From Citrobacter tructae (GTDB lineage: Bacteria > Pseudomonadota > Gammaproteobacteria > Enterobacterales > Enterobacteriaceae): DNA of 64,000 nucleotides. Position 1 is the stretch's first letter. Each line of letters opens with the position of its first letter. The notes beneath the pieces are model-generated. The model was not told where the DNA came from. It saw only the letters and a list, made by a program, of their open reading frames with translations, and made no database searches. The stretch is from the NCBI RefSeq assembly GCF_004684345.1, contig NZ_CP038469.1, forward strand, positions 4,154,001 through 4,218,000, in the 5' to 3' direction. Shown here one piece after another: positions 53,420 to 62,548 of the stretch. The translations under genes were made by a program, and so were the position numbers.

Positions 53420-54367
53420 TTATTTTTGCAAACGGGCTTCAATGGCATCCATCAGCATGCCGGTAATGGATACCGGGAACTCCGCTTCAATTTCGCGAAT
53501 ACAGGTTGGGCTGGTGACGTTAATTTCCGTCAGGCGATCGCCAATGATGTCCAGACCGACAAAAATCAAACCTTTCGCTTTCAGCGTTGGCCCAATGCGA
53601 CGTGCAATTTCCCAGTCACTGTCGGTTAATGGGCGCGGTTCGCCACGACCACCGGCGGCCAGGTTCCCACGGGTTTCGCCGCCCTGCGGAATACGCGCCA
53701 GGCAGTACGGAACGGGTTCGCCATCGACCACCAGCACGCGTTTGTCGCCGTCTTTAATCGCTGGCAGATAGTTCTGTGCCATACAGTAGCGAGTACCGTG
53801 CTCGGTCAGCGTTTCGGCAATGACGCCGAGGTTCGGATCGCCTTCTTTCACGCGGAAGATAGACGCCCCGCCCATGCCGTCCAGCGGCTTGAGAATGATA
53901 TCGCTGTGTTTTTGCCAGAAGGCTTTCAGCTGCGCTTTGTTACGGGTGACCAACGTTTCTGGTGTCAGGTCGGCGAACCAGGCGGTAAACAGCTTTTCGT
54001 TGCAATCGCGCAGGCTTTGCGGTTTGTTGACGATCAGCGTCCCTTGCTCTTCTGCACGCTCCAGAATATAGGTGGCGTAAATAAACTCGGTATCAAACGG
54101 CGGATCCTTACGCATCAGAATGACGTCCAGGTCAGCCAGCGGGAGATCCTGCTCGCTGTTGAACTCATACCATTTATCGTAGTTCTGCTCTACGCTCAGG
54201 GTACGCGTGTGGGCGCGGGCTTCACCATTGATCAGATAAAGATCGGCCATCTCCATATAATGAAGTTCGTAACCACGACGTTGTGCTTCCAGCAGCATAG
54301 CGAAGCTGGAATCTTTCTTGATGTTGATGCTTGCGATGGGGTCCATCACGATGCCGAGCTTGATCAT
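53420..54367 (-). CDS. gshB: Glutathione synthetase
   Basis: A 315-residue ATP-grasp enzyme, the length of E. coli GshB. It joins gamma-glutamylcysteine and glycine using ATP. Conserved segments include DGMGGASIFRV (ATP-grasp loop) and INVTSPTCIREIE near the C-terminus. It lies upstream of yqgE. An interspersed palindromic repeat separates it from rsmE. Confidence 0.97.
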   Translation of the reverse strand: MIKLGIVMDPIASINIKKDSSFAMLLEAQRRGYELHYMEMADLYLINGEARAHTRTLSVEQNYDKWYEFNSEQDLPLADLDVILMRKDPPFDTEFIYATYILERAEEQGTLIVNKPQSLRDCNEKLFTAWFADLTPETLVTRNKAQLKAFWQKHSDIILKPLDGMGGASIFRVKEGDPNLGVIAETLTEHGTRYCMAQNYLPAIKDGDKRVLVVDGEPVPYCLARIPQGGETRGNLAAGGRGEPRPLTDSDWEIARRIGPTLKAKGLIFVGLDIIGDRLTEINVTSPTCIREIEAEFPVSITGMLMDAIEARLQK

Positions 54368-54404
54368 TGTTCTTCTCCGTTAAAAGCCCAACCTCTTAGG
54401 CTAT

Positions 54405-54515
54405 TTTTCTTGCCAGTTTAAACCTGGGCAGTGCTCGCAATCCTCACGTACTGTGTGTACGCTCCGGTTGCTGTGCGCTGTCCGTGTTCAAACTAGCTGC
54501 GACAATTCGCCTAAA
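54405..54515. repeat. Interspersed palindromic repeat, copy A
   Basis: About 100 bases between gshB and rsmE have a near-copy at 63491-63600. The core includes CAGTGCTCGC, ATCCTCACGTACT, GTGTACGCTCCGGT and GCTGTCCGTGT. The element is itself an imperfect inverted repeat (left AGTTTAAACCTGGGCAG against right reversed AGTTTGAACACGGACAG). I do not recognise a family name. Confidence 0.75.
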
Positions 54516-54524
54516 AGGGCGGTC

Positions 54525-55256
54525 TTAGCCCAGATCGCCAAAACGCACCTGTAGCGCGGTAATGGCGGTGAGAGCAGTTGTCTCAGTACGCAGAACGCGA
54601 GGTCCTAGCAGAATATCAGTAAACTGATAACGTGCGGTCATGGCAATTTCATCTGCCGACAGCCCACCTTCTGGGCCAATCAGCAATCGGATGCGCTCCA
54701 CCGGTAGCGGCAGCGTATTAATACTGGCGTTGGCGCGTGGATGAAGGTTTAGTTTTAACCCCTCGTCCTGTTCGGCACACCACGCTTCCAAATCCATTGC
54801 CGGGCGAATTTCAGGCACCCGGTTACGACCGCACTGTTCGCAGGCGGCAATAGCAATTTTCTGCCACTGCTGGAGCTTCTTGTTCAGACGTTCACTGTCC
54901 AGTTTAACGCCGCAGCGCTCAGAAAAAAGTGGCGTAATGAGGCTTACACCCAGTTCGATCGATTTCTGGATAGTAAATTCCATTTTTTCGCCGCGCGACA
55001 TCACCTGGCCCAGGTGGATATGCAACGGCGATTCACGGTCGTCGAGTTCAGCGTTAATTACCTTCACATCCACGCTTTTCTTACTGGCGTGAGTGATTTC
55101 GGCGTCAAATACCTGGTTGCTGCCGTCAAACAACTGTAGCGCCTGGCCTGGCCCCATACGCAGCACGCGGCCGATATGGTTGGCGGCATCTTCACACAGT
55201 GAAATTTGGCTGCCGGAGGAGAGTGGTTCAGGGTGATAAATGCGAGGAATGCGCAT
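54525..55256 (-). CDS. rsmE: 16S rRNA (uracil1498-N3)-methyltransferase
   Basis: A 243-residue SPOUT methyltransferase. The knot region shows LIGPEGGLSADE and LGPRVLRTETTAL, the RsmE signature. It methylates U1498 of 16S rRNA. It is downstream of endA on the same strand. Confidence 0.97.
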   Translation of the reverse strand: MRIPRIYHPEPLSSGSQISLCEDAANHIGRVLRMGPGQALQLFDGSNQVFDAEITHASKKSVDVKVINAELDDRESPLHIHLGQVMSRGEKMEFTIQKSIELGVSLITPLFSERCGVKLDSERLNKKLQQWQKIAIAACEQCGRNRVPEIRPAMDLEAWCAEQDEGLKLNLHPRANASINTLPLPVERIRLLIGPEGGLSADEIAMTARYQFTDILLGPRVLRTETTALTAITALQVRFGDLG

Positions 55257-55331
55257 AGTTAACCATCCGCGTCATGGCCCTGACCGACAAAACGGCAGGG
55301 CATGGGTTAAAAATATTGACGCTAGTGTAGG

Positions 55332-56039
55332 TTAGCTCTTTTGCGCCTGGCAAGCGCGTTGCACGTATGGGTTATGGTTCCCCTGTACCTTCGCAATGCG
55401 TTCGTCGCGCTCGCACTCCCAGTCGGTCACCGGATATTGCTTATTCCAGACATTGAAAAGCTGGGTTTGTTGGCGGGAGAGTGTCAGGTCGTACTGGTCG
55501 CGCATGTAAAAATAGGTACGCGCAATGGCTCCTCGGGCGCGGGCTGGCGGCTCGGCAACTTTCTCTTTGAAATCGACCTTCATGTCGCACTGTCCGTATT
55601 GACCCTCGCCACCGTTCCACTGGCTGTACATGAAGTTTGCACGATCGCCATTCACTTCACCCACTGCCGGTTGCAGGTTATGCATATCACTTTCCATCTT
55701 GCGATAGACTGGATCTTTGGCGCAGTTTTTGCGTCCACCATCCTGCCAGCACTGGCGCTGATGACCAAATTGCCAGGCTGGCACGACGTGTTCCCACTCA
55801 ATTCGACTGGCGCGGTTTTCGTTTTTTCGCACTTTATAGCCGCAGGATTCGAGGTCAACGACCCCTTTTTTGCCTTGCCAGTTAATTTTACAGCCGCAGT
55901 AAAAATCGCCTGGCGCATCAGCGTTAACTTTGACGCCCGCTGCTTTTGCCTGAGAAAAACTGTTGATGCCTTCGGCGAAAACCGGGCCTGAAAACGCAGC
56001 GGCTAATATGGCCGCTGCAAAAGAAAGATTACGGTACAT
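55332..56039 (-). CDS. endA: DNA-specific endonuclease I
   Basis: A 235-residue periplasmic nuclease. Its Sec signal ends at VFA (about residue 22). The conserved Endonuclease I motif RIEWEHVVPAWQFGHQRQCW and the following NGDRANFMYSQWN region carry the metal and active-site His and Asn. Eight cysteines give disulfides. The start at 56039 was chosen by homology. Confidence 0.96.
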   Translation of the reverse strand: MYRNLSFAAAILAAAFSGPVFAEGINSFSQAKAAGVKVNADAPGDFYCGCKINWQGKKGVVDLESCGYKVRKNENRASRIEWEHVVPAWQFGHQRQCWQDGGRKNCAKDPVYRKMESDMHNLQPAVGEVNGDRANFMYSQWNGGEGQYGQCDMKVDFKEKVAEPPARARGAIARTYFYMRDQYDLTLSRQQTQLFNVWNKQYPVTDWECERDERIAKVQGNHNPYVQRACQAQKS

Positions 56040-56133
56040 CACGAGCTCCGTGTCAAAACGAGCCCGCAACGTAGCGAAAGTTGTTCTTGTATGCAATCAG
56101 CTAGATCAGAAAAGTTCCTGATAATTAGGAATA

Positions 56134-56631
56134 TTATTCGGCAACCAGTGGTTCACCGCAGTGGACGCAGCGGTAGGTTGCTTCGCCGCGCACAATGCGG
56201 TTATGACGGCGAACGGTCAACTGGTGTTCCTGGCACTTGCAGCGGTAGGTAAAGGTATTGCGCTGCACGGATTGCAGTTCGAACTGATGCGTGCGTCGGG
56301 CCGGAACGCCCAGCACGCTCTCCATCATCCATTTCCACTCTTTACCGTGCGGCGGTACGCGACCAAAGTGTTTCCATACCAGCAAGTGCGCTAGCTCATG
56401 CGGCACAACCTCGTTAACAAACGCCTCGACGTTCTCCAGCAGCAGTACCGGGTTAAGGCGAATTTCGTAACTTTGTAGCCACGCGGTACCCGCAGCAGTA
56501 CCGCGCTGTTGGTACACCAGCTTTGGTTCAGGGTAATTGCGTTCGAGCCTGAGATTGGCCTGAGCGAGTTTTTCCCGCAGGCTGCGCATAACGGCTTGCT
56601 GCGTGGCGATGGGAAGACGGGAGATTTTCAT
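56134..56631 (-). CDS. sprT: SprT family zinc metalloprotein
   Basis: A 165-residue SprT protein with a zincin motif VPHELAHLL followed by His, and four cysteines in a C-terminal zinc ribbon (CKCQEH and CVHCGE). It is predicted to be a metalloprotease and is related to eukaryotic SPRTN. Its physiological role is not established. Confidence 0.94.
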   Translation of the reverse strand: MKISRLPIATQQAVMRSLREKLAQANLRLERNYPEPKLVYQQRGTAAGTAWLQSYEIRLNPVLLLENVEAFVNEVVPHELAHLLVWKHFGRVPPHGKEWKWMMESVLGVPARRTHQFELQSVQRNTFTYRCKCQEHQLTVRRHNRIVRGEATYRCVHCGEPLVAE

Positions 56632-56675
56632 AACGCCAGAGGATAGTGCGACAGGAAAAGGACTGCAAGAGGAAG

Positions 56676-56700
56676 GCTTCCTCCCGCCAGGGGAGGAAGC
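56676..56700 (-). terminator. Hairpin after galP
   Basis: GCTTCCTCCC pairs with GGGAGGAAGC around GCCAG, nine bases beyond the galP stop on the minus strand. The T-run is short. Confidence 0.65.
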
Positions 56701-56709
56701 TGCAGGTGA

Positions 56710-58104
56710 TTAGTCGTGTGCGCCAATTTCGCGCAGTTTACGACCTTTCATCAGGTTACGTTCAATGTGTTCCAGAGAGACATTTTTGGTTTCCGGAATC
56801 AGCCACAAGGTCAGGAAGATGAACAGGACGTTCAGACCGCCGTAGACCCAGAAGGTGTTGGCGCTGCCCAGCGAGTTGAGCATCGTCAGGAAGGTTGCGC
56901 CGACGATCATGTTGGCTATCCAGTTGGTGGCGGTAGAGCAAGTGATACCGAAATCGCGGCCTTTCAACGGCTGGATTTCAGAACACAGTACCCAAATCAG
57001 CGGACCGGCACTCATTGCGAAGCCAACGATAAACATCAGCAGCATCAGTACGGCAAAGTACTGGGCGGCAGCAGAGTGGATACCAATGTGCATCATTGTG
57101 CCCAGCACACCCATACCCACAGCCATCACGATAAAGCCGAGGATCAGCGTAGGCTTACGGCCCCAGCGGTCAACCAGGCCAATGGCGATAAAGGTGGCCA
57201 GCACGTTGGTCAGGCCAACGATAACGGTGCCCCACATCTGCTCAGTGGTATTGGTATAGCCCGCCAGTTCAAAGATTTTTGGCGCGTAGTACATGATGAC
57301 GTTCATCCCGGTGAACTGCTGCATCACCTGTAACAGCACGCCAAGGAATACCGCGCGGCGGAAGTTGCTGTTTTCTTTAAACAGCGCCCAGCCGCTTTGT
57401 TTTACCTGCAGGCTTTCACGAATTTCATCCAGCTCGCGTTTGGCTTCTGCACTGGTATCGCGCAGACGCAACAGCACGCGTTCAGCATCCACGAAGCGAC
57501 GTTTAGCGGCGAACCAGCGCGGACTGTCCGGCAGGAAGAACACGCCAACCAGCAGCAGCAGGGCAGGAATGATGATCACGCCCAACATCCAGCGCCATGC
57601 ACCGCTATAGCTAAAGGCGGTATCGGACAGGTAGGCACCGAGGATCCCGATGGTGATCATCAACTGATACATGGAGATCATGCTGCCACGAATTTTCTCC
57701 GGCGCGATTTCAGACAGATACAGCGGCGCGGTGTAGGAAGCAACACCCACAGCCAGACCCAGCAGGACACGGGAGAGCAGCAGCACTTCCACGTTAGGCG
57801 CGGCGGCGGAGAACAGTGAACCGGCGACAAACAGGATCGCGCCGATCATCAGGCTTTTTTTACGGCCCAGTTTGAAGGAGAGCCAACCGCTGCCGACAGC
57901 ACCAACGGCTGCGCCAAACATCATGGAGCTGACCACCCATTCCTGAGTGTGCGGGGTAATTTGAAACTCATCGGTGATGAACGGTAACGCACCGGCAATA
58001 ACACCGATATCCAAGCCAAAAAGTAATCCTGCGAGGGCTGCCAGAAAGCAGACAAAAAATGTCATGGCTTTGTTGGAACGCCCCTGTTTTTTATTACCAG
58101 GCAT
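56710..58104 (-). CDS. galP: D-galactose:H+ symporter
   Basis: A 464-residue sugar porter of the major facilitator superfamily, the length of E. coli GalP. Twelve helices are visible. Signatures include KLGRKKSL and RWGRKPT (loop GRK motifs), LPDSPRWF and IPETKNVSLE. It imports galactose and other hexoses with protons. A CRP site and two Gal operators lie upstream. Confidence 0.97.
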   Translation of the reverse strand: MPGNKKQGRSNKAMTFFVCFLAALAGLLFGLDIGVIAGALPFITDEFQITPHTQEWVVSSMMFGAAVGAVGSGWLSFKLGRKKSLMIGAILFVAGSLFSAAAPNVEVLLLSRVLLGLAVGVASYTAPLYLSEIAPEKIRGSMISMYQLMITIGILGAYLSDTAFSYSGAWRWMLGVIIIPALLLLVGVFFLPDSPRWFAAKRRFVDAERVLLRLRDTSAEAKRELDEIRESLQVKQSGWALFKENSNFRRAVFLGVLLQVMQQFTGMNVIMYYAPKIFELAGYTNTTEQMWGTVIVGLTNVLATFIAIGLVDRWGRKPTLILGFIVMAVGMGVLGTMMHIGIHSAAAQYFAVLMLLMFIVGFAMSAGPLIWVLCSEIQPLKGRDFGITCSTATNWIANMIVGATFLTMLNSLGSANTFWVYGGLNVLFIFLTLWLIPETKNVSLEHIERNLMKGRKLREIGAHD

Positions 58105-58169
58105 GATGCCCTCCGGTTGGGTAACTTATTTTGTTGATGTTAAGGGTAGGTGAGTACGGAGTAAAAAAA

Positions 58170-58185
58170 TGCGAATCACATCACA
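58170..58185 (-). promoter_or_regulatory. CRP site upstream of galP
   Basis: Read on the minus strand it is TGTGATGTGATTCGCA, matching TGTGA-N6-TCACA at 9 of 10. It adjoins the proximal Gal operator. Confidence 0.75.
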
Positions 58186-58188
58186 TTA

Positions 58189-58204
58189 GTGTAATCGTTT
58201 ACAC
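58189..58204 (-). promoter_or_regulatory. Gal operator 1 upstream of galP
   Basis: GTGTAATCGTTTACAC is a perfect match to the GalR/GalS operator consensus GTGNAANCGNTTNCAC, 85 bases upstream of the galP start. Confidence 0.9.
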
Positions 58205-58370
58205 GGCTATTTAGGTGGGTTATGTATTAATAGATTGAAATATAAGTAGTTTAATAAAAATAAAGGGTGAGTGATTGCCTGGAATTAAGACAATGCTGAA
58301 AAATAATGTAACATCAATGAAAATGCAGAAACAAAGGGATGTAAAACCAGTGCTGAAAGATAACGGTTGA

Positions 58371-58386
58371 ATGTAATCGCTTTCAT
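58371..58386 (-). promoter_or_regulatory. Gal operator 2, distal
   Basis: ATGTAATCGCTTTCAT matches the same consensus except at the two outermost positions. It is 182 bases from operator 1, so looping by GalR/GalS is possible. Confidence 0.7.
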
Positions 58387-58433
58387 TTGTATTGGTGGTC
58401 AGAGAGAAACAGAAGAGAGGGGAAGGTGCAGGC

Positions 58434-58463
58434 AAAAAAAAGACCAGCCTTCAGGCTGGTCTT
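58434..58463 (-). terminator. Intrinsic terminator of metK
   Basis: AAGACCAGCC and GGCTGGTCTT pair around TTCA, with an A-run on the plus strand that gives a T-run at the end of the metK transcript. Confidence 0.92.
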
Positions 58464-58486
58464 GGTAAGCGGTCAGTCTTCAGTCA

Positions 58487-59641
58487 TTACTTCAGACCGG
58501 CAGCATCACGCAGCAGTTGCGCTTTGTCGGTTTTTTCCCATGGGAAATGTTCGCGACCAAAGTGGCCGTAGGCTGCGGTTTCTTTGTAGATCGGGTGCAG
58601 CAGATCCAGCATCTGGATCAGGCCGTACGGACGCAGATCGAAGAACTCGCGTACCAGCAGGGTCAATTGCTCAGAAGGCACTTTTTCAGTACCAAACGTT
58701 TCAACCATGATAGAGGTCGGTTCAGCCACACCGATAGCGTAGGACACCTGAATCTCACAACGGTCAGCCAGACCTGCGGCAACGATGTTTTTCGCGACAT
58801 AGCGGGCTGCGTAGGCAGCAGAACGGTCAACTTTAGACGGATCTTTACCCGAGAATGCGCCGCCACCATGACGAGCCATGCCGCCGTAGGTATCCACGAT
58901 GATCTTACGACCGGTCAGACCGCAGTCACCCATTGGGCCACCGATAACGAAACGACCAGTCGGGTTGATGAAGAACTTGGTCGATGCGGTCAGCCACTCA
59001 GTCGGCAGTACCGGCTTGATGATCTCTTCCATCACCGCTTCTTGCAGTGATTTCTGGTCGATATCTTGAGAGTGCTGAGTAGACAGAACAACTGCATCAA
59101 TACCGACAATTTTGCCATCGTCATACTGGAAGGTGACCTGGCTTTTCGCATCCGGGCGCAGCCAGGACAAGGTGCCGTTTTTGCGCACTTCAGCCTGACG
59201 CTGCACCAGACGGTGAGCATAGGTAATCGGTGCCGGCATCAGCACGTCGGTTTCGTTGGTAGCATAACCAAACATCAGACCCTGGTCGCCTGCGCCTTGT
59301 TCCAGTGGGTCGGCACGGTCAACGCCCTGGTTGATATCCGGGGACTGTTTACCAATCGCGCTCAGTACCGCACAAGAGTTGGCATCAAAGCCCATGTCGG
59401 AATGCACATAGCCAATTTCGCGAACCGTATTACGCGTGATCTCTTCGATATCGACCCATGCGCTGGTGGTGATTTCACCGCCAACTAAAACCATACCGGT
59501 TTTGACATAGGTTTCGCAGGCGACGCGTGCTTTCGGATCCTGTTCGAGGATTGCATCCAGCACGGCATCAGAGATTTGGTCAGCGATTTTGTCAGGATGC
59601 CCTTCTGATACGGACTCGGACGTAAAAAGGTGTTTTGCCAT
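58487..59641 (-). CDS. metK: S-adenosylmethionine synthetase
   Basis: A 384-residue methionine adenosyltransferase, nearly identical to E. coli MetK. Motifs are SEGHPDKIADQ, GAGDQGLMFGYA and GGGAFSGKDPSK. It makes S-adenosylmethionine from methionine and ATP. The start at 59641 (MAKHLFTSE) was chosen by homology, with AAGGAGAA upstream. MetJ boxes lie about 120 bases upstream. Confidence 0.97.
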   Translation of the reverse strand: MAKHLFTSESVSEGHPDKIADQISDAVLDAILEQDPKARVACETYVKTGMVLVGGEITTSAWVDIEEITRNTVREIGYVHSDMGFDANSCAVLSAIGKQSPDINQGVDRADPLEQGAGDQGLMFGYATNETDVLMPAPITYAHRLVQRQAEVRKNGTLSWLRPDAKSQVTFQYDDGKIVGIDAVVLSTQHSQDIDQKSLQEAVMEEIIKPVLPTEWLTASTKFFINPTGRFVIGGPMGDCGLTGRKIIVDTYGGMARHGGGAFSGKDPSKVDRSAAYAARYVAKNIVAAGLADRCEIQVSYAIGVAEPTSIMVETFGTEKVPSEQLTLLVREFFDLRPYGLIQMLDLLHPIYKETAAYGHFGREHFPWEKTDKAQLLRDAAGLK

Positions 59642-59763
59642 ATTTAATTTCACCTAAGGAGAATTTGGTTAGCTCAAACTGTCGAGTGGAATAGCCATGT
59701 GTAGAAGATTCTACCATGAGTCTGCAGATTTCGAACACTGGCAGTCTGAGTGTTAATCGGTAT

Positions 59764-59787
59764 AGATGGATTAACATCTGGATGGCT
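59764..59787 (-). promoter_or_regulatory. Three tandem MetJ boxes upstream of metK
   Basis: On the minus strand AGCCATCC, AGATGTTA and ATCCATCT form three adjacent 8-mers, each about 5/8 to AGACGTCT. The array matches my recollection of the E. coli metK operator. Confidence 0.7.
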
Positions 59788-60289
59788 ATTTTAGGACAGT
59801 TCTCCGCCTGATTTCCAGCTTTTTTTGATTGAGGTCGCATTGCACTGCAAATGTAACTGGAAATTTTTCCTGACGGTGCTGGCAATGTGCGCATTTATCT
59901 TTTGCTTTTTGACAGTCTTATCGGTATAAAACGCGGCGCGCGGCTCATACAAAAAGCACACGACGTTTTCATCGTGTCGCCACTTCCAGCCGGGTTAACA
60001 CTTTAGCTTTGGCTTGTGGGTTCGTTCCGTGTGGAGCGACCGTGGAGGTGATACGAGATAATGAACCGTTGTATTCTGCTGAATCTGCCACACCGTTCTG
60101 GTGTACATATGTCCCCCGCAATCTGCATCTTGCATACCTGCCGATGTTATACCCATCTCGGCGCTTCTCAGGACTCCAGGGCCGGTAACGGCAATTAAGG
60201 ACTGAACAAGGGCGCTCTTGGTAAACAAGAGTTTTCTCGTGGTTTCGCCGAACCGTCAGCATTAAGTTCGGTTACGTGTTTACAATGAT
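59788..60289. other. Intergenic region between metK and yqgB-speA
   Basis: No convincing gene is seen on either strand. Short frames exist (for example 59969-60262 minus) but lack ribosome binding sites and family resemblance. The region holds the divergent promoters and long untranslated leaders of metK and speA. Confidence 0.5.
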
Positions 60290-60421
60290 ATGAAAAAGAA
60301 ACCGGTCGCACAGTCGGAGTGTCAGCACTATCTGCTGGAAAATCTGCCTGTTTATGGGTTGTTATCGCCTCTTCGGATTGCGATAGTAGTCAACTGTTTT
60401 ACACTTGTTAATAAAATCTGA
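60290..60421 (+). CDS. yqgB: Small acid-stress-related protein YqgB
   Basis: A 43-residue frame starting MKKKPVAQS and ending IAIVVNCFTLVNKI, clearly homologous to E. coli YqgB in N- and C-terminal segments, with a diverged centre. The E. coli protein is an acid-inducible small protein. The stop codon overlaps the speA ribosome binding site (TGAGG), and speA begins eight bases later, implying co-transcription and coupling. Confidence 0.85.
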   Translation: MKKKPVAQSECQHYLLENLPVYGLLSPLRIAIVVNCFTLVNKI

Positions 60422-60429
60422 GGTTCGCT

Positions 60430-62406
60430 ATGTCTGACGACATTTCTATGGGTTCGCCTTCGTCAGCAGGCGGACAGGGTGTACTACGCTCCATGCAGGA
60501 GGTTGCAATGAGTTCCCAGGAAGCCAGCAAGATGCTGCGTACATACAATATTGCCTGGTGGGGTAATAACTACTACGACGTCAACGAACTCGGCCACATC
60601 AGCGTGTGTCCGGACCCTGACGTCCCGGAAGCACGCGTTGATCTTGCCGAGCTGGTGAAAGCCCGTGAAGCGCAGGGGCAACGTCTGCCTGCGCTGTTCT
60701 GCTTCCCGCAGATCCTGCAACACCGTCTGCGCTCGATTAACGCCGCGTTTAAGCGCGCCCGTGAATCTTACGGCTACAAGGGTGATTATTTCCTCGTTTA
60801 CCCGATCAAGGTCAACCAGCATCGTCGCGTGATTGAATCACTGATCCATTCTGGTGAACCGCTGGGACTGGAAGCGGGTTCTAAGGCGGAACTGATGGCG
60901 GTTCTGGCCCATGCGGGTATGACTCGCAGCGTGATTGTCTGTAACGGTTACAAAGACCGTGAATACATTCGCCTGGCGCTGATTGGCGAGAAGATGGGCC
61001 ACAAGGTCTATCTGGTCATCGAGAAGATGTCTGAAATCGCAATCGTGCTGGATGAAGCCGAACGTCTGAATGTGATCCCGCGTCTGGGCGTGCGTGCGCG
61101 TCTGGCATCGCAAGGTTCCGGCAAATGGCAGTCCTCCGGCGGTGAAAAATCTAAATTCGGCCTGGCGGCGAATCAGGTGCTGCAGCTGGTAGAAATTCTA
61201 CGCGAACGCGGTCGTCTGGACAGTATCCAACTGTTGCACTTCCACCTCGGTTCGCAGATGGCGAACATTCGCGATATTGCTACCGGTGTGCGTGAATCTG
61301 CGCGTTTTTACGTTGAGCTGCATAAGTTGGGCGTGAACATCCAGTGTTTCGACGTGGGCGGTGGACTGGGCGTGGACTACGAAGGGACGCGTTCGCAATC
61401 TGACTGTTCGGTCAACTACGGTCTGAATGAATACGCCAACAATATTATCTGGGCGATTGGCGATGCCTGTGAAGAACACGGCCTGCCGCATCCGACGGTG
61501 ATCACCGAATCGGGTCGTGCCGTTACCGCGCATCATACCGTGCTGGTATCTAACATCATTGGCGTTGAGCGTAGCGAACACACAGAAGCAACGCCTCCGG
61601 CTGAAGATGCGCCGCGAGCCCTGCAAAACATGTGGGAAACCTGGCAGGAGATGCACGAGCCGGGAACCCGCCGTTCGCTGCGTGAATGGCTGCACGACAG
61701 CCAGATGGATCTGCATGATGTTCACATTGGCTATTCATCCGGAACCTTCAGCCTGCAGGAACGTGCGTGGGCGGAGCAACTCTATCTGAACATGTGTCAT
61801 GAAGTGCAGAAACAGCTCGACCCGAGCAATCGCGCGCACCGTCCGATAATCGACGAACTGCAGGAGCGTATGGCGGATAAGATTTACGTCAACTTCTCGT
61901 TGTTCCAGTCGATGCCAGATGCGTGGGGGATCGATCAGCTGTTCCCGGTAATGCCGTTGGAAGGGCTGAACCAGGCTCCTGAGCGCCGCGCGGTGCTGCT
62001 GGATATTACCTGTGACTCTGACGGTGCTATTGACCATTACGTTGACGGGGATGGTATTGCCACCACCATGCCGATGCCGGAATACGATCCTGAGAATCCG
62101 CCAATGCTGGGCTTCTTTATGGTCGGCGCATACCAGGAAATCCTTGGTAACATGCATAACCTGTTCGGCGATACCGAAGCGGTCGACGTGTTTGTCTTCC
62201 CGGACGGCAGCGTAGAAGTTGAGCTGTCAGACGAAGGGGATACCGTTGCGGACATGCTGCAATACGTGCAGTTGGATCCGAAAACGTTGCTGACCCACTT
62301 CCGTGATCAGGTTAAGCAAACCGATCTTGACGATGCGCTGCAGCAGCAGTTCCTCGAAGAGTTTGAAGCGGGACTGTACGGCTATACCTATCTCGAAGAC
62401 GAGTAA
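60430..62406 (+). CDS. speA: Biosynthetic arginine decarboxylase
   Basis: A 658-residue PLP-dependent fold type III decarboxylase, the length of E. coli SpeA. Lys127 in FLVYPIKVNQ binds PLP, and HFHLGSQ and DVGGGLGVDY are barrel motifs. It converts arginine to agmatine, which SpeB then cleaves. It follows yqgB closely and is separated from speB by a strong terminator. Confidence 0.97.
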   Translation: MSDDISMGSPSSAGGQGVLRSMQEVAMSSQEASKMLRTYNIAWWGNNYYDVNELGHISVCPDPDVPEARVDLAELVKAREAQGQRLPALFCFPQILQHRLRSINAAFKRARESYGYKGDYFLVYPIKVNQHRRVIESLIHSGEPLGLEAGSKAELMAVLAHAGMTRSVIVCNGYKDREYIRLALIGEKMGHKVYLVIEKMSEIAIVLDEAERLNVIPRLGVRARLASQGSGKWQSSGGEKSKFGLAANQVLQLVEILRERGRLDSIQLLHFHLGSQMANIRDIATGVRESARFYVELHKLGVNIQCFDVGGGLGVDYEGTRSQSDCSVNYGLNEYANNIIWAIGDACEEHGLPHPTVITESGRAVTAHHTVLVSNIIGVERSEHTEATPPAEDAPRALQNMWETWQEMHEPGTRRSLREWLHDSQMDLHDVHIGYSSGTFSLQERAWAEQLYLNMCHEVQKQLDPSNRAHRPIIDELQERMADKIYVNFSLFQSMPDAWGIDQLFPVMPLEGLNQAPERRAVLLDITCDSDGAIDHYVDGDGIATTMPMPEYDPENPPMLGFFMVGAYQEILGNMHNLFGDTEAVDVFVFPDGSVEVELSDEGDTVADMLQYVQLDPKTLLTHFRDQVKQTDLDDALQQQFLEEFEAGLYGYTYLEDE

Positions 62407-62478
62407 GGTTGTGCGGGGTTGCTTGAACCCGGACAAATTAACGGCGATAATTCGCCCATAGAAGTAGTCACGTAAATC

Positions 62479-62523
62479 AATCCCTTCCTCGTCGGGCTTA
62501 ACGACGCGGAGGGGATTTTTTTT
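62479..62523 (+). terminator. Intrinsic terminator after speA
   Basis: AATCCCTTCCTCGTCG pairs with CGACGCGGAGGGGATT around GGCTTAA, with one mismatch and a run of T. speB thus needs its own promoter or read-through. Confidence 0.9.
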
Positions 62524-62548
62524 CACCGATTTTATAAGAGGTCAGTAC

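Noticed and set aside
59969..60262. Minus-strand frame between metK and speA
   Set aside because: No ribosome binding site, unusual composition and no recalled homologue.
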